From the NCBI GenBank assembly GCA_900316615.1, contig ONDU01000002.1:1-64000 (forward strand): a stretch of DNA of 64,000 bases. Reading direction: 5' to 3'. The DNA is from an uncultured Eubacteriales bacterium. GTDB lineage: Bacteria > Bacillota > Clostridia > Oscillospirales > Acutalibacteraceae. Of this stretch, positions 17,467 through 28,186 are shown piece after piece (position 1 is the first letter of the stretch; the number at the start of each line of letters is the position of its first letter). The notes under the pieces were generated by a model. That model was not told where the DNA came from, did not search any database, and saw only the letters and a list, made by a program, of their open reading frames with translations. Both the position numbers and the translations under genes were made by a program.

Positions 17467-17787
17467 TGATTTTTTCCCTGAAAACTTTTTAAGAGTTTTA
17501 GAGTCTTTTCAACATAAAAAGTTGAAAGCCCCGTTTTTGTCAATTGTGTGTCAAAAAGATTCTTAACAGTTTTATCAACATTTGACATTAAGATTCCCAC
17601 ATTATTATCAATGAGTCTTTCAGAGGAAAAAGTTATTAATTTTCCTCCACATTAACCCCACACTCAGGAATCAATAACTTTTCCCCTTTTCATCGGAACA
17701 AATTGCCTGTACTGACAAATTAACACACCCTACTATTACTACTAAAATAATGTAATCTATACTACACTATATAAAGGACAGATCAAA
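17467..17787 (+). other. oriC: Probable chromosomal origin oriC (dnaA-dnaN intergenic region)
   Basis: This is a 321-base gap without a gene. TACTATTACTACTA at 17731-17744, directly after CCC, matches a DnaA-trio tract as in the Bacillus unwinding module, and AT-rich sequence follows. Candidate DnaA sites are TTTTCAACA (17506-17514) and TTATCAACA (17572-17580), each one or two bases from TTATNCACA; no perfect box is seen. An interrupted inverted repeat (AAAAGTTATT at 17628-17637 and AATAACTTTT at 17673-17682) brackets a CCACA-rich segment. The CTTTTCAAC/GTTGAAAG hairpin at 17505-17528 could also end the dnaA message. The origin assignment rests on context and the trio tract. Confidence 0.8.
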
Positions 17788-18885
17788 ATGAAATTCTCCT
17801 GCCAACAAAAAGACCTTGCTGCAGCAGTTACAAATGTACAGAGAGCAGTTTCAACAAAAACGAATCTCCCTGCACTTGAGGGTATACTTATAAAAGCTGA
17901 CGATATGGGAATAACCCTTTGCGGATATGACCTGGAAATAGGAATAAAAACCTTCATAAAATGCAGCGTACAGGAAAAAGGCTCTGTAACAGCAGGTGCA
18001 AAGCTTCTCGGTGATATTGTAAGAAAGCTTCCCGGCAATACAGTAAACGTAAGCACTGACGAAAAAGATATAATATATATAAACAGCGGCTTTGCAGATT
18101 ATCAGATAGTTGGTATTTCCTCGGAGGAATATCCTGAGCTTCCCGTTATAGAAGAAACGGAAAGCTTTTCCGTTCAGAGCGGAATACTGAAAAATATGAT
18201 AAAACAGACTATATTTGCTGTTTCCGACGATATGACAAAGCCTGTGTATACAGGCTCTCTGTTCGACATAAACAACAACTTATTCAAGATAGTTTCCATA
18301 GACGGTTTCAGAGTTGCCATAAGACAGGAAGCCGTTTCGTGCGGTATAAGCAGTAAATTTATAATTCCCGGAAAGACTCTTGGTGAAATACTCAAGCTTG
18401 TAAGCGATGAGGAAAAAGAAGCTTTTATTACTTTGGGAAAGCGTCACGCTGTTTTTAAAATAGAAAATTATTCGATTATAACAAGACTCATTGAGGGAAA
18501 TTTCCTCGATTACAATTCCGCTGTTATGCCTGGGGCTAAAACCGAACTCAGAGTTAATACAAGAAGCCTTATATCTGCGGTAGAAAGAATGTCGCTGCTT
18601 AATTCAGACAAAATTCAAAGCCCTATAAGGTGTATGGTATATGATACACAGGTAAAGCTTTCCTGCTCTACAAGCATGGGAAAGGCAAACGACTCAATAG
18701 AAGCTGAAATAAGCGGTGAGAATGTAGAGATAGGTCTTAACAACAAATACCTGCTTGATGCACTCAAAAATTCCGAAACGGACGAGGTTAAAATCCAGCT
18801 CAACGGTTCACTTTCGCCTATAAAGATAATGCCTGTTGAGGGAGATTCTTTCCTGTTTCTTGTAGTTCCTATGAGGTTCAGATAA
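17788..18885 (+). CDS. dnaN: DNA polymerase III sliding clamp (beta subunit)
   Basis: 365 residues, the usual length for the three-domain ring protein that tethers polymerase III to DNA and recruits other factors. The N-terminus [21 protein letters not shown] and [11 protein letters not shown] are typical. The C-terminus ends in [17 protein letters not shown] (FLFLVVPMR; the family has Y/F-L-V-MP-hydrophobic-R). AAAGGACAG precedes ATG 17788. Its TAA shares one base with the ATG of the S4 protein, so translation is coupled. Confidence 0.97.
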   Translation: MKFSCQQKDLAAAVTNVQRAVSTKTNLPALEGILIKADDMGITLCGYDLEIGIKTFIKCSVQEKGSVTAGAKLLGDIVRKLPGNTVNVSTDEKDIIYINSGFADYQIVGISSEEYPELPVIEETESFSVQSGILKNMIKQTIFAVSDDMTKPVYTGSLFDINNNLFKIVSIDGFRVAIRQEAVSCGISSKFIIPGKTLGEILKLVSDEEKEAFITLGKRHAVFKIENYSIITRLIEGNFLDYNSAVMPGAKTELRVNTRSLISAVERMSLLNSDKIQSPIRCMVYDTQVKLSCSTSMGKANDSIEAEISGENVEIGLNNKYLLDALKNSETDEVKIQLNGSLSPIKIMPVEGDSFLFLVVPMRFR

Positions 18886-19106
18886 TGAGAAGAACAGAGA
18901 AAATTTTTATAGAAACCGAATTTATAAAGCTTGACAATCTTCTGAAGCTTGCAGGAGCTTTTCAGACGGGCGGTCAGGCAAAGCTTATGGTACAGAGCGG
19001 TGCGGTAAAGCTCAACGGTGAAGTCTGCACCATGCGTAACAGAAAAATAAGAAACGGCGATGTTGTGGAAACAGATGATGTTGTTATAGAGGTATATGAC
19101 AAGTGA
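18885..19106 (+). CDS. S4-domain RNA-binding protein (YaaA/RlbA type)
   Basis: A 73-residue protein consisting almost entirely of one S4 domain: [19 protein letters not shown], then [10 protein letters not shown] and [11 protein letters not shown]. The dnaN-recF location is characteristic of YaaA in Firmicutes, a protein associated with the large ribosomal subunit. It overlaps dnaN by one base and recF by four (GTGA), so all three are translated together. Confidence 0.92.
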   Translation: MRRTEKIFIETEFIKLDNLLKLAGAFQTGGQAKLMVQSGAVKLNGEVCTMRNRKIRNGDVVETDDVVIEVYDK

Positions 19107-20200
19107 TTATAAACCGTCTGGAATACTGTAATTTCAGAAATCTGAAAAGCAAATGCATACACCCCTGCGGCGGTATGAATATTATAACGGGCGACAACGG
19201 TCAGGGTAAGACAAATCTGCTTGAATGTATATGGATGTTCAACGGAGTAAAATCGTTTCGAGGCTCAAAGGACAGGGAGCTTGTGGCTTTCGGCGAGAGT
19301 TCTGCATGGGCTGAGCTTGGCTTTTTCGCAGAGGACAGGGAACAGTATGCAAGGCTTGAATTCAAAAACGGTAAAAGAGAAGCTTTTCTTAATGAAATAA
19401 AAAAGCCTGCTCCCTCTCATCTTATGGGTAAGCTTACATCGGTTATATTTTCGCCTGTTCACCTTTCGCTTGTAAAGGACGGTCCCGGTGTAAGACGGAA
19501 ATTTACGGACAGTGCCATTTGTCAGGTAAAGCCTAAATATTCGGTTTATCTTGCAAGATACAACAGGATTTTAAATCAGAGAAATGCACTGCTCAAGGAG
19601 CTTTCAGCATATTCAGACCCGTATACTGCCATTGAGGTATGGAACAGGGAGCTTGCAGAAAACGGTGCTGTCATAATAAGCGAAAGAATAAAGTATCTTG
19701 CAAGGCTGTCGGATACCGCGTGCGAATACCACAGCGGCATATCGGACAATAAGGAAAAGCTGGAAATAATTTATAAGAAAAAGTATACATCGGAAACAAC
19801 CGTTTCAGAAATATCGCATGAGCTTTCGGAACAGCTTAATCAGTCGCTCAAAGAGGACTTGCAGCTTAAATATACTACAAAAGGTCCTCACAGAGATGAC
19901 ATGGATATATATATAAACGGAAAAAGTGCGAGACAGTATGCTTCTCAGGGACAGCAGCGTTCTGCGGTTCTTTCCATGAAGCTTGCCGAGGCGACATTAG
20001 CCGACCAGATAACAGGCACAAGACCTGTTATACTTCTTGATGACGTTATGAGTGAGCTTGACAATGTAAGAAAGAGCTTTCTGCTCAACGAGCTGAAGGA
20101 AAAGCAGGTTTTTATAACCTGCTGTGATGAAGCGTCCGTATCGGCTCTTGCGAGGGGCAAGGTATTTACCGTAAAGAGCGGAGATGTTTCGGAGAAATGA
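19103..20200 (+). CDS. recF: DNA replication and repair protein RecF
   Basis: A 365-residue SMC-like ATPase that helps load RecA at gapped DNA, with RecO and RecR. Walker A is [14 protein letters not shown] at about residues 28-41. The signature region is [19 protein letters not shown]. Walker B is [13 protein letters not shown]. The start is GTG 19103, overlapping the S4 gene stop. It is followed at 22 bases by remB. Confidence 0.96.
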   Translation: MIINRLEYCNFRNLKSKCIHPCGGMNIITGDNGQGKTNLLECIWMFNGVKSFRGSKDRELVAFGESSAWAELGFFAEDREQYARLEFKNGKREAFLNEIKKPAPSHLMGKLTSVIFSPVHLSLVKDGPGVRRKFTDSAICQVKPKYSVYLARYNRILNQRNALLKELSAYSDPYTAIEVWNRELAENGAVIISERIKYLARLSDTACEYHSGISDNKEKLEIIYKKKYTSETTVSEISHELSEQLNQSLKEDLQLKYTTKGPHRDDMDIYINGKSARQYASQGQQRSAVLSMKLAEATLADQITGTRPVILLDDVMSELDNVRKSFLLNELKEKQVFITCCDEASVSALARGKVFTVKSGDVSEK

Positions 20201-20221
20201 TGAACAGGAGAATTTTCATTT

Positions 20222-20473
20222 ATGTATCTGCATCTTGGCAACAACATAATAGTTAAGGACAAGGATATAATCGGAATATTTGATATAGACAATACCACTG
20301 TATCGAAGCACACGAGAAAGTATCTTTCGCAGAGAACAAGGAACGGTGAAATAATAAATGTTTCGTCTGAGCTGCCCAAGTCATTTGTAGTGTGTCGTAC
20401 AGCTCAAGGAACAAGGGTATATATAAGCCAGCTTTCCCCAAAAACCCTTATGAACCGCCACGGAGTAGTTTAA
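20222..20473 (+). CDS. remB: RemB-like (DUF370) regulatory protein
   Basis: 83 residues, matching the RemB branch of DUF370 in the recF-gyrB interval. MYLHLGNNIIVKDKDIIGIFD is the family N-terminus (MYLHLGNN key block), with KSFVVCRTAQGTRVYIS later. RemA/RemB are DNA-binding regulators of matrix genes in Bacillus; the role here is inferred. The stop codon TAA (20471-20473) is supplied by the first bases of a dispersed repeat copy. The last residues may therefore be altered relative to orthologues. Confidence 0.88.
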   Translation: MYLHLGNNIIVKDKDIIGIFDIDNTTVSKHTRKYLSQRTRNGEIINVSSELPKSFVVCRTAQGTRVYISQLSPKTLMNRHGVV

Positions 20474-20572
20474 GGGCTGCCGATGGGTAGTTTAAGGGCT
20501 GCCGCCCTTAAAAATCCTGCCGAGGGCTCTGCCCTCGACCCGCAAGCCTTTAAAAAGGCTTGACCTAAACCT
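20467..20572 (-). repeat. Dispersed three-hairpin repeat, copy 7 with a tandem end duplication
   Basis: GTAGTTTAAGGGCTGCCG occurs twice, 22 bases apart (20465-20482 and 20487-20504). The second is followed by the rest of the element on the minus strand. Hairpin 3 has a changed loop (GGGCTGCCGCCC on the plus strand). It provides the remB stop codon. Confidence 0.88.
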
Positions 20573-20639
20573 CGTGGTCTTTGTTACGGAAGTATGATTG
20601 TTTATTATTGATTTTATATATAAAGAGGAATGATAAGCT

Positions 20640-21104
20640 ATGAAAAGAACAAGATGTCCCTATTGCGGAAAAAGACTGAACTATTTTCAGGCATTTGCCG
20701 AAAGAAAACAGGGAGAGTATAAGTGCAAACGCTGCGGAAGAAGCTCTACCGTATACTTTTCCAGAACCTACAAGTTTCTTGTCGGAGTAGTTGTTCTGCT
20801 TGCTATAGTTATGGTAATAATTTTTACCACTCCTGTGTTTATAAAAAATTTGTGGGGTATGCTCTGGACTGCGGTTCCGTTTCTGATTTTGTATCTTGTA
20901 ACGCCTTTCTTTCTCAGACTTGTTCCGATTAAGAAAAGAAAAACCATAGATTATGAAAGAATTGAGGAGTCTTCACACAAACACGGCGGTATAGGCTCAG
21001 ATGATGACATAATCAGTAATGCTCATACAAAGACTGTTCCGAATTTGGGTGTATCTTCCGAAACGTCGGACGATTTTCTTGATATATCAGAACTGAATTT
21101 ATAA
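20640..21104 (+). CDS. Zinc-ribbon membrane protein, function unknown
   Basis: 154 residues. The N-terminal zinc ribbon has CPYCGK (residues 5-10) and CKRCGR (28-33), then two hydrophobic segments at about residues 46-67 and 72-92. A hydrophilic C-terminal tail is rich in Ser, Asp and His and ends in DDFLDISELNL. No enzymatic motif is present. It stands 66 bases after a dispersed repeat and 21 bases before a second protein of the same design. The insertion of this pair between remB and gyrB is not part of the usual origin order. A role in membrane quality control or sensing is only a guess. Confidence 0.7.
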   Translation: MKRTRCPYCGKRLNYFQAFAERKQGEYKCKRCGRSSTVYFSRTYKFLVGVVVLLAIVMVIIFTTPVFIKNLWGMLWTAVPFLILYLVTPFFLRLVPIKKRKTIDYERIEESSHKHGGIGSDDDIISNAHTKTVPNLGVSSETSDDFLDISELNL

Positions 21105-21125
21105 ATAATACGGAAGTGATTGAGA

Positions 21126-21467
21126 GTGAAGCTTTTGAAGCTGCCTGTATGTCCTCACTGTAATGCGGTTTACAGATACAATGAGGTCAGCAATATGTGC
21201 AGGTACAGGAATATTGAATGCAGGCACTGCAAAAAGGTATTTACCGTGTATAAGAGAAAAGGCAGAGTGATATTTTTTACTGTTGATATATCTGTTCTTA
21301 TTGTGCTGAATATACTTCTTGCACATTTCTGCGGTTTTACGCTGACTGGACTTCTTATTTTTACACCTGTATTTTTCGGCTTGTCGCTTCTGCTTCTGCC
21401 GTTTACTGTAAGGTTCGGAGTTTACAACAGAAACAGGGAAAAAAATAAAAAGAAAAACAAGACTTAG
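21126..21467 (+). CDS. Second zinc-ribbon membrane protein, function unknown
   Basis: 113 residues. The N-terminal zinc ribbon has CPHC (residues 9-12) and CRHC (33-36), followed by two closely spaced hydrophobic segments (about 52-75 and 78-100) and a lysine-rich end. Its organisation repeats that of the preceding gene, although sequence identity is low. The start is GTG 21126, nine bases after GGAAG. A TTG at 21120 is in frame but too close to that site. Probably cotranscribed with its neighbour and gyrB. Confidence 0.68.
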   Translation: MKLLKLPVCPHCNAVYRYNEVSNMCRYRNIECRHCKKVFTVYKRKGRVIFFTVDISVLIVLNILLAHFCGFTLTGLLIFTPVFFGLSLLLLPFTVRFGVYNRNREKNKKKNKT

Positions 21468-21505
21468 GGATATGGTGCTTCCCGAAATTTTGCAGGAGAT
21501 TATGA

Positions 21506-23473
<1,968 letters not shown>

Positions 23474-23503
23474 CGTATTTTGTGTATTTAACAGGTGATT
23501 TTA

Positions 23504-24085
23504 TTGGAAAATAATAATGAGCATATAGATAATATACTCCATGAGGTTCATAATTCGGAAGAAATAAACAAGTTCCGAACCAAAGGAATTTTAGTCTATG
23601 AAAACGAATTTACCCTTACTAACTCAGAAGCTTATGACGGTCTTAAAAATTCGGGTATGATAAAAACTACAGGTGTACGCTCTGTTGTATACACCGTGCT
23701 TTTATTGATTGCTATGGCAGGTTTCATATTTTCCTACACCGTAAAAGGAAACTTCAACGATATTGTATTTACAATTATTTCTGCCGCTGTTCTTGCTATG
23801 GTATGGATGATTCCCCACTTTTCTCTTAAAAAGCTCGCAAAAGCAAATGCCAACGGTAATTTAATCAGATTCCGTCTTTATGAGGACTGTCTGCATATTC
23901 TCTGCAACGACAACAGCTGGCTTATACAACTGGATAATTCCAATAAAATGCGTGTTTCAAAAAATGTCATAATAATAAAAAGACTGAAAGACAGTCAGTT
24001 GTTTGTAATTCCGCTGAGAGCTGTCAGCGAAAGAAACAAGGACAGGGTTTTAAGCATACTCAAAAAAGGTATGATGGAATTATAA
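23504..24085 (+). CDS. YcxB-like membrane protein
   Basis: 193 residues with two transmembrane segments (about residues 57-78 and 83-103) after an N-terminal hydrophilic region. The C-terminal part, with FRLYEDCLHI and FVIPLRAVSE, matches YcxB-like domains of Firmicutes. Function unknown. The start is TTG 23504, five bases after AGGTGA; a GTG at 23495 is in frame but falls inside the ribosome site. Confidence 0.7.
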   Translation: MENNNEHIDNILHEVHNSEEINKFRTKGILVYENEFTLTNSEAYDGLKNSGMIKTTGVRSVVYTVLLLIAMAGFIFSYTVKGNFNDIVFTIISAAVLAMVWMIPHFSLKKLAKANANGNLIRFRLYEDCLHILCNDNSWLIQLDNSNKMRVSKNVIIIKRLKDSQLFVIPLRAVSERNKDRVLSILKKGMMEL

Positions 24086-24130
24086 ATTATTTATTTTGTT
24101 TAATAAAATCATGATTTAAGGTGAGTTTAT

Positions 24131-24550
24131 TTGAAAAAAAGCAGAACTTCCATTACAGTAAGATACGGCGAAACTGATATGATGGGAATAGTACATCACT
24201 CAGTATACGCACTTTACTATGAGCAGGCAAGAGTTGATTTTATAAGGCTTTTCGGCGTGACATATAAGGAGCTTGAAGAAAAGGGGCTTATGCTTCCTCT
24301 TATCTGCCTTGAATGCAGATATAAAAAGGCTCTTTACTTTTCCGATGAAATTACAGTCGAAGCCTTTGTAGAAGAAATAAAACCATCGAGAATAAGGTTC
24401 GGCTACAATATCTGTAACTCCGAAAACGAACTTGTAAATACAGGCTTTACAGAACATGGCTTTGTCAGCAGTACGACTTTCAAGCCAATCAATGCTAAAA
24501 AGCTTTTCCCCGATATATACCGAAGTCTGAGCGAAAGCTTAGCCGAATAA
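24131..24550 (+). CDS. Hot-dog fold acyl-CoA thioesterase (YbgC/FadM type)
   Basis: 139 residues, a single hot-dog domain. The N-terminal signature is VRYGETDMMGIVHHSVYALYY, whose key blocks are ETDMMG with the catalytic Asp, followed by HH-S-Y. The second half has FSDEITVEAFVEEI and RFGYNI. It likely hydrolyses acyl-CoA thioesters in the cytoplasm; the substrate cannot be stated. TTG 24131 follows AAGGTGAG. The position between gyrB and gyrA is unusual. Confidence 0.82.
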   Translation: MKKSRTSITVRYGETDMMGIVHHSVYALYYEQARVDFIRLFGVTYKELEEKGLMLPLICLECRYKKALYFSDEITVEAFVEEIKPSRIRFGYNICNSENELVNTGFTEHGFVSSTTFKPINAKKLFPDIYRSLSESLAE

Positions 24551-24582
24551 CACCCCCCAAAAAAACATATTCAACATAGACC

Positions 24583-24667
24583 ATAAAGTTTAGGTCAAGC
24601 CTTTTCAAAGGCTTGCGGGTCGAGGGCAGAGCCCTCGTCAGGATTTTTAAGGGCGAAGCCCTTAAAC
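24583..24667 (+). repeat. Dispersed three-hairpin repeat, copy 8
   Basis: A standard copy whose hairpin 1 is AAGCCTTTTCAAAGGCTT, with hairpins 2 and 3 in the consensus form. It ends 24 bases before the gyrA start codon and so would lie in the gyrA leader if transcription comes from upstream. Confidence 0.92.
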
Positions 24668-24691
24668 TACAACAAAGAAGGTGCGAAATCT

Positions 24692-27202
24692 GTGGATAAC
24701 GAAAATAAAAACAACAGAATAATAGATGTTGATTTGAGAAAAGAAATGAAAAAATCTTTCCTTGAATACTCAATGTCTGTTATAGTTTCGAGAGCTTTGC
24801 CTGATGTGCGTGACGGTCTTAAGCCTGTTCATAGAAGAATACTTTATACTATGCACGAGAAAAATCTCGGCCCTGAAAAACCGTACAGAAAATGTGCCGA
24901 TACAGTAGGTGCAGTGCTGGGAAGCTATCACCCCCACGGCGATGCCTCCGTGTATGACGCTCTTGTAAGACTGGCTCAGGACTTCTCTATGAGATACCCC
25001 CTCGTCGACGGTCACGGAAACTTCGGCTCTGTGGACGGCGATCCACCTGCTGCATACAGATATACAGAATCCAAAATGAGCAAAATATCTGTCGAAATGC
25101 TCACCGACATAGATAAGGAAACTGTAGACTTTGCACCTAATTTCGATGACAGACTGAAAGAACCTACAGTTCTTCCCTCACGTTTCCCTAACCTTCTTGT
25201 AAACGGTTCAAGCGGTATCGCTGTAGGTATGGCTACAAATATTCCGCCTCACAATATGGGAGAGGTCATTGACGCTATGTGCTGCCTGATTGATAACCCC
25301 GATGCCGGGCTTTCCGAGCTTATGGAATATATAAAAGGTCCTGACTTTCCCACAAGTGCTTTGATTATGGGACGCTCCGGTATAAAAGCCGCTTACGGTA
25401 CGGGAAGAGGAAAAATTATCGTAAGAGCAAAAGCCGAAATAGTCGAGGGCAAAAACGGACGCTATAAAATCATCGTTACGGAGCTTCCGTATCAGGTAAA
25501 CAAGGCAAGACTGGTTGAAAGTATCGCTGACCTGTGCAAGGATAAAAAAATAGACGGCGTTACCAACATTGAAGACCACTCAGACAGAAACGGTATGCAT
25601 ATAGAAATAGATGTAAGACGTGACGCTTCACCTCAGATTATACTCAACAAGCTTTATACCCTGTCACAAATGCAGGTTACCTTCGGCGTTATTATGCTTG
25701 CCATAGTAAACGGCGAGCCTAAAATCCTTACCTTAAAGCAGATTTTACAGCACTATATAGATTTTCAGGTAGACGTTATAAGACGCAGAACAATATACGA
25801 CCTCAGAAAAGCTCAGGAAAGAGAACATATACTCGAAGGTCTGAAAACAGCTATCGACTTTATAGACGAGGTTATCGCTATAATAAGAGGCTCTAAGGAT
25901 AAATCTTCAGCGAGAAGAAAGCTCTCTGAAAGATTTGGTCTTGACGATATTCAGACTCAGGCTATCGTACAGATGCAGCTCGGTCAGCTTACGGGTCTTG
26001 AAAGAAGTAAAATCGAAAATGAACTCAGTCAGATTATAGAAAAAATAAAGGAATACAACGACATTATATCAAACTATGAGCGTCAGTTGAGCATAGTCAA
26101 GACTGAGGCTATGGAAATAAGAAGAAAATTCGCAGACCCCAGAAGAACCGAAATTATGTCAGTAAGCGGTGAAGTGGATATTGAGGACTTAATTCCAAAC
26201 GAGGAATGTGTTATTACTATGACAAGATTCGGATATGTAAAAAGACTTTCCGTTGATACATACCGCACACAGAAAAGAGGCGGTAAGGGTATTTCAGGTA
26301 TGAGCAGACGTGAGGAAGATGTCGCTTCCGATATGTTCATAGTAAACAGCCACGATTATGTACTGTTCTTTACCAACTTCGGAAGAGTTTACAGAAAAAA
26401 ATGCTACGAAATTCCAGAGGCAGGCAGAACAGCAAAGGGTACTAACATAGCAAATATACTTCCTCTTTCTCCCGATGAAAAAGTAACCTCAATAATAAAA
26501 GTACCCGAATTTGATGACGAAAAATACCTTGTTATGGTAACAAGACTCGGTCTTGTTAAAAGAATAAAGCTGAATGCCTATAATACAAACCGAAAGGGCG
26601 GACTTATTGCCCTTGAACTCAACGAGGGTGACGAGCTTGCATGGGTAAAAATGACAGACGGAAACAGTCAGGTTGTAGTCGCTACAAGACAGGGAAAGGC
26701 AATACGCTTTGATGAAAATGACGTAAGACCTACAGGCAGAGGCTCAAGAGGTGTCAAAGCTATTGAACTTCTCAAAGGTGATTTTGTAGTGGGTATGGCG
26801 GTTGCAGATGAAGAAAGCGTTCTGCTTACGGTTTCCGAAACAGGCTTCGGCAGACTTTCAAATGTAAGTGATTACCGCATACAGTCAAGAGGCGGTAAGG
26901 GTATTATAAATTACCATACCTCAAAATACGGTGCTGTTGCAGGCATAAGCACCGTATCTCCCGAGAATGACGATGTAATTATGATTTCCTCCGATGGTGT
27001 TATAATACGTATAAAAGCCGATTCCATAAGAGTATGTGCAAGACCCAGCAAGGGCGTTACGGTTATGAAAGTCGGCGGTGAGGACAGGGTAGTTACATTT
27101 GCTGTTGCACCTCATGACGATGACGGCAGTATATCGGAAATTGAAGATACTTCCGATAATGACGGTGATGATGTCGGTGAAGAGATTTCCGAAGAAGAAT
27201 AA
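24692..27202 (+). CDS. gyrA: DNA gyrase subunit A
   Basis: An 836-residue breakage-reunion subunit. The quinolone-determining region has KPVHRRILY and [18 protein letters not shown]. The active tyrosine lies in [11 protein letters not shown]. The C-terminal beta-pinwheel has several blades and the GyrA-box QKRGGKGI (about residue 530). The tail is highly acidic ([15 protein letters not shown]). The start is GTG 24692 behind AAGGTG. The QRDR positions Ser/Ala and Asp read GDASVYD, so Ala replaces the common Ser83-equivalent region (HGDASVY versus HGDSAVY ordering). Confidence 0.97.
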   Translation: MDNENKNNRIIDVDLRKEMKKSFLEYSMSVIVSRALPDVRDGLKPVHRRILYTMHEKNLGPEKPYRKCADTVGAVLGSYHPHGDASVYDALVRLAQDFSMRYPLVDGHGNFGSVDGDPPAAYRYTESKMSKISVEMLTDIDKETVDFAPNFDDRLKEPTVLPSRFPNLLVNGSSGIAVGMATNIPPHNMGEVIDAMCCLIDNPDAGLSELMEYIKGPDFPTSALIMGRSGIKAAYGTGRGKIIVRAKAEIVEGKNGRYKIIVTELPYQVNKARLVESIADLCKDKKIDGVTNIEDHSDRNGMHIEIDVRRDASPQIILNKLYTLSQMQVTFGVIMLAIVNGEPKILTLKQILQHYIDFQVDVIRRRTIYDLRKAQEREHILEGLKTAIDFIDEVIAIIRGSKDKSSARRKLSERFGLDDIQTQAIVQMQLGQLTGLERSKIENELSQIIEKIKEYNDIISNYERQLSIVKTEAMEIRRKFADPRRTEIMSVSGEVDIEDLIPNEECVITMTRFGYVKRLSVDTYRTQKRGGKGISGMSRREEDVASDMFIVNSHDYVLFFTNFGRVYRKKCYEIPEAGRTAKGTNIANILPLSPDEKVTSIIKVPEFDDEKYLVMVTRLGLVKRIKLNAYNTNRKGGLIALELNEGDELAWVKMTDGNSQVVVATRQGKAIRFDENDVRPTGRGSRGVKAIELLKGDFVVGMAVADEESVLLTVSETGFGRLSNVSDYRIQSRGGKGIINYHTSKYGAVAGISTVSPENDDVIMISSDGVIIRIKADSIRVCARPSKGVTVMKVGGEDRVVTFAVAPHDDDGSISEIEDTSDNDGDDVGEEISEEE

Positions 27203-27243
27203 AAGCTTTCTGCTTTATCATATGTTTGGGCGGTGATGTGTAT

Positions 27244-27747
27244 ATGAAGCGTAAGGACTATATAAGCTGGGACGAATATTTTATGGGTGTTGCACTTCTT
27301 GCAGCACAGAGAAGCAAAGATCCCAATACTCAGGTAGGTGCGTGTATAGTAAGCGGCGATGAAAGCAGCTACGGCAAAAATGTTATAATATCAACAGGCT
27401 ATAACGGCTTTCCTCTCGGCTGTTCGGACGATGTTTTCCCGTGGGAGCGTGAGGGCGGCGAGCCTAACAGCACAAAGTATCCTTTTGTAGTCCACGCCGA
27501 GCTTAACGCAATACTAAATGCTCACGGAAAATCTCTGATAGGCACTAAAATATATGTTGCACTCTTTCCGTGCAACGAGTGTGCAAAGGCGATAATACAA
27601 TCGGGAATAAGGGAGGTTATATATCTTTCCGACAAATATTCCGATACCGACAGCACTAAGGCTTCAAAAAGAATGCTTGAGTCAGCCGGTGTAAGTCTTA
27701 CACGCTTTCTGCCCGATAAGGACAGTATTACCCTTAACTTCAAATAA
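27244..27747 (+). CDS. Deoxycytidylate deaminase family protein (ComEB type)
   Basis: A 167-residue zinc-dependent deaminase. The catalytic motif is HAELNAIL, with the general-base Glu, and the zinc cysteines lie in PCNECAKAI. The N-terminus SWDEYFMGVALLAAQRSKDP and CIVSG are typical of dCMP deaminases feeding dUMP for thymidylate synthesis. The start is ATG 27244 after GGCGGTGAT; the frame is open to a TTG at 27226 without support. It ends the long gyr transcription unit before a terminator. Confidence 0.88.
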   Translation: MKRKDYISWDEYFMGVALLAAQRSKDPNTQVGACIVSGDESSYGKNVIISTGYNGFPLGCSDDVFPWEREGGEPNSTKYPFVVHAELNAILNAHGKSLIGTKIYVALFPCNECAKAIIQSGIREVIYLSDKYSDTDSTKASKRMLESAGVSLTRFLPDKDSITLNFK

Positions 27748-27757
27748 AAGATTTATA

Positions 27758-27804
27758 TGTGCGGTTTGATTTAATCTTTGTTTCAAATGAAATCAATCCG
27801 CACA
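27758..27804 (+). terminator. Probable terminator after the dCMP deaminase gene
   Basis: TGTGCGG pairs with CCGCACA and the inner TGATT with AATCA. The U-run is weak (ATTATTATTTT follows). Confidence 0.6.
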
Positions 27805-27820
27805 ATTATTATTTTGCAGC

Positions 27821-27857
27821 AAAATTAACAATAAATTATATATTTATTGTTAATTTT
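27821..27857. repeat. AT-rich perfect palindrome (15-bp stem)
   Basis: AAAATTAACAATAAA and TTTATTGTTAATTTT flank a 7-base spacer. It ends 40 bases before the tRNA-Pro promoter. It may be a second terminator or a binding site. Confidence 0.55.
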
Positions 27858-27897
27858 GATTTAAAATAACTTTTTTTATTGTTTTAAAAAAAAATGT

Positions 27898-27926
27898 TTG
27901 ACAAATCATATTGTTTGATGTATACT
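27898..27926 (+). promoter_or_regulatory. Promoter of tRNA-Pro
   Basis: TTGACA, a 17-base spacer and TATACT. The mature tRNA begins 29 bases beyond the -10 box. Confidence 0.88.
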
Positions 27927-27955
27927 GTTTAAGTCAGATATTCAATATGTAATTT

Positions 27956-28032
27956 CGAGGTGTAACTCAGTTTGGTAGAGTGCTACGTTAGGGACGTAGA
28001 TGCCGCAGGTTCAAGTCCTGTCACCTCGACCA
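27956..28032 (+). tRNA. tRNA-Pro(AGG)
   Basis: A complete 77-base cloverleaf with encoded CCA. The acceptor is CGAGGTG/CACCTCG with discriminator A. The D arm is ACTC/GAGT, the anticodon stem is CTACG/CGTAG with loop TTAGGGA, and the T arm is GCAGG-TTCAAGT-CCTGT. The loop puts AGG at positions 34-36, decoding CCU and, with inosine, CCC and CCA. The opening resembles bacterial proline tRNAs (GGTGTA..CAGTTTGGTAG). An A at position 34 is uncommon in bacteria outside tRNA-Arg(ACG). Confidence 0.92.
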
Positions 28033-28038
28033 TCAGTC

Positions 28039-28076
28039 GAAAGCTGTCGATTAAAGTCGGCAGCTTTTTATTTTTA
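28039..28076 (+). terminator. Terminator of tRNA-Pro
   Basis: AAAGCTGTCGA pairs with TCGGCAGCTTT (one wobble pair), followed by TTATTTTT. It lies seven bases after the tRNA. Confidence 0.85.
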
Positions 28077-28186
28077 CGTAACAATAGTTTTTATTAAAAA
28101 TATATTGATTAAAACGAAATTCAAATGTATAATGTTTAGGTGTTTATGGATATTATGTATTTTTGAAATATCGGAGGAGTGGTATA

